This document shows, in pieces, positions 5,133 through 5,228 of a stretch of 5,228 nucleotides of DNA. The first letter of the stretch is position 1. Every line of letters starts with the position of its first letter. Source of the stretch: Deltaproteobacteria bacterium (GTDB lineage: Bacteria; Desulfobacterota_B; Binatia; Binatales; Binataceae); the NCBI GenBank assembly GCA_021827465.1, contig JAKAVX010000235.1, positions 1 through 5,228 of the forward strand, in the 5' to 3' direction. Below the pieces are notes generated by a model. It did no database searches. It was not told the DNA's origin and worked only from the letters and a program-made list of their open reading frames with translations. Made by a program: the position numbers and the translations under genes.

Positions 5133-5228
5133 GTGGCGCACAAAAAAGGACAAGGTTCAACGCGCATCGGCCGTGACAGTCCAGGCCAGCATCGAGGCGT
5201 CAAGATCTACGCTGGCGAGACCGTGAAG
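5133..5228 (+). CDS. rpmA: 50S ribosomal protein L27 (bL27), N-terminal part (3' end outside window)
   Basis: The 32 codons in the window read [20 protein letters not shown] and then [12 protein letters not shown], matching the conserved bL27 N-terminus, whose tail reaches the peptidyl-transferase centre. The usual STRNGRDS has Ile in place of Asn at residue 12. The start is GTG, with GGAG at 5122-5125 seven bases upstream, and the second residue Ala agrees with the family. No cleavable N-terminal extension of the Firmicutes kind is present. It is cotranscribed with rplU, 66 bp upstream. The remainder of the gene (about 50 more codons in the family) lies beyond the window. Confidence 0.96.
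   Translation, partial: MAHKKGQGSTRIGRDSPGQHRGVKIYAGETVK

Overview
GC-rich bacterial DNA from what looks like an ordinary chromosome rather than a plasmid or phage. The ribosomal pair rplU-rpmA, a long-form SufT and a DEDDh-exonuclease/GIY-YIG fusion, together with interspersed repeats of the GTCATTCTGAGCGAAGCG type, suggest an environmental lineage such as a deltaproteobacterial, Desulfobacterota, Binatota or Acidobacteria-like group. This placement is an inference. No marker in the window settles it.

Left part (1-2637). The window opens inside the C-terminal 170 codons of an alpha/beta-hydrolase on the + strand. Convergent to it on the - strand is a 668-residue repair-type nuclease: a small N-terminal helical/winged-helix-like segment, a complete DEDDh exonuclease, a complete UvrC-type GIY-YIG nuclease, a four-cysteine cluster and a UVR motif. 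The second UvrC nuclease (RNase H-like) and the HhH region are absent. The last ~25 codons of this gene run through a copy of the interspersed repeat.

Middle (2638-3674). A 117-bp divergent intergenic region separates the nuclease from sufT (+ strand, Fe-S maturation, DUF59/MIP18). Beyond sufT lies a 370-bp stretch without an intact gene. It holds two facing copies of the same repeat family and then the decayed 3' end of an IS1-type transposase.

Accessory locus (3659-4581). Three tightly packed + strand reading frames follow. The first is a HicB-family antitoxin-like gene interrupted by a one-base frameshift. The second is a DUF433 antitoxin-like gene joined to it by a TGATG overlap. The third is a DUF5615 PIN-like putative toxin joined to the second by a GTGA overlap. 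The DUF433/DUF5615 pair looks like an intact type II toxin-antitoxin module. The broken HicB has no HicA partner in view.

Right part (4582-5228). A TTGACA/TATAAC promoter precedes rplU (bL21). A structured 66-nt spacer then leads to rpmA (bL27), which runs off the window. I see no tRNA, rRNA, CRISPR array or replication origin. Nothing here convinces me of a wholly new system. The most informative points are the repeat captured in a coding sequence, the frameshifted HicB fused to a DUF433/DUF5615 module, and the paired stem in the rplU-rpmA spacer.
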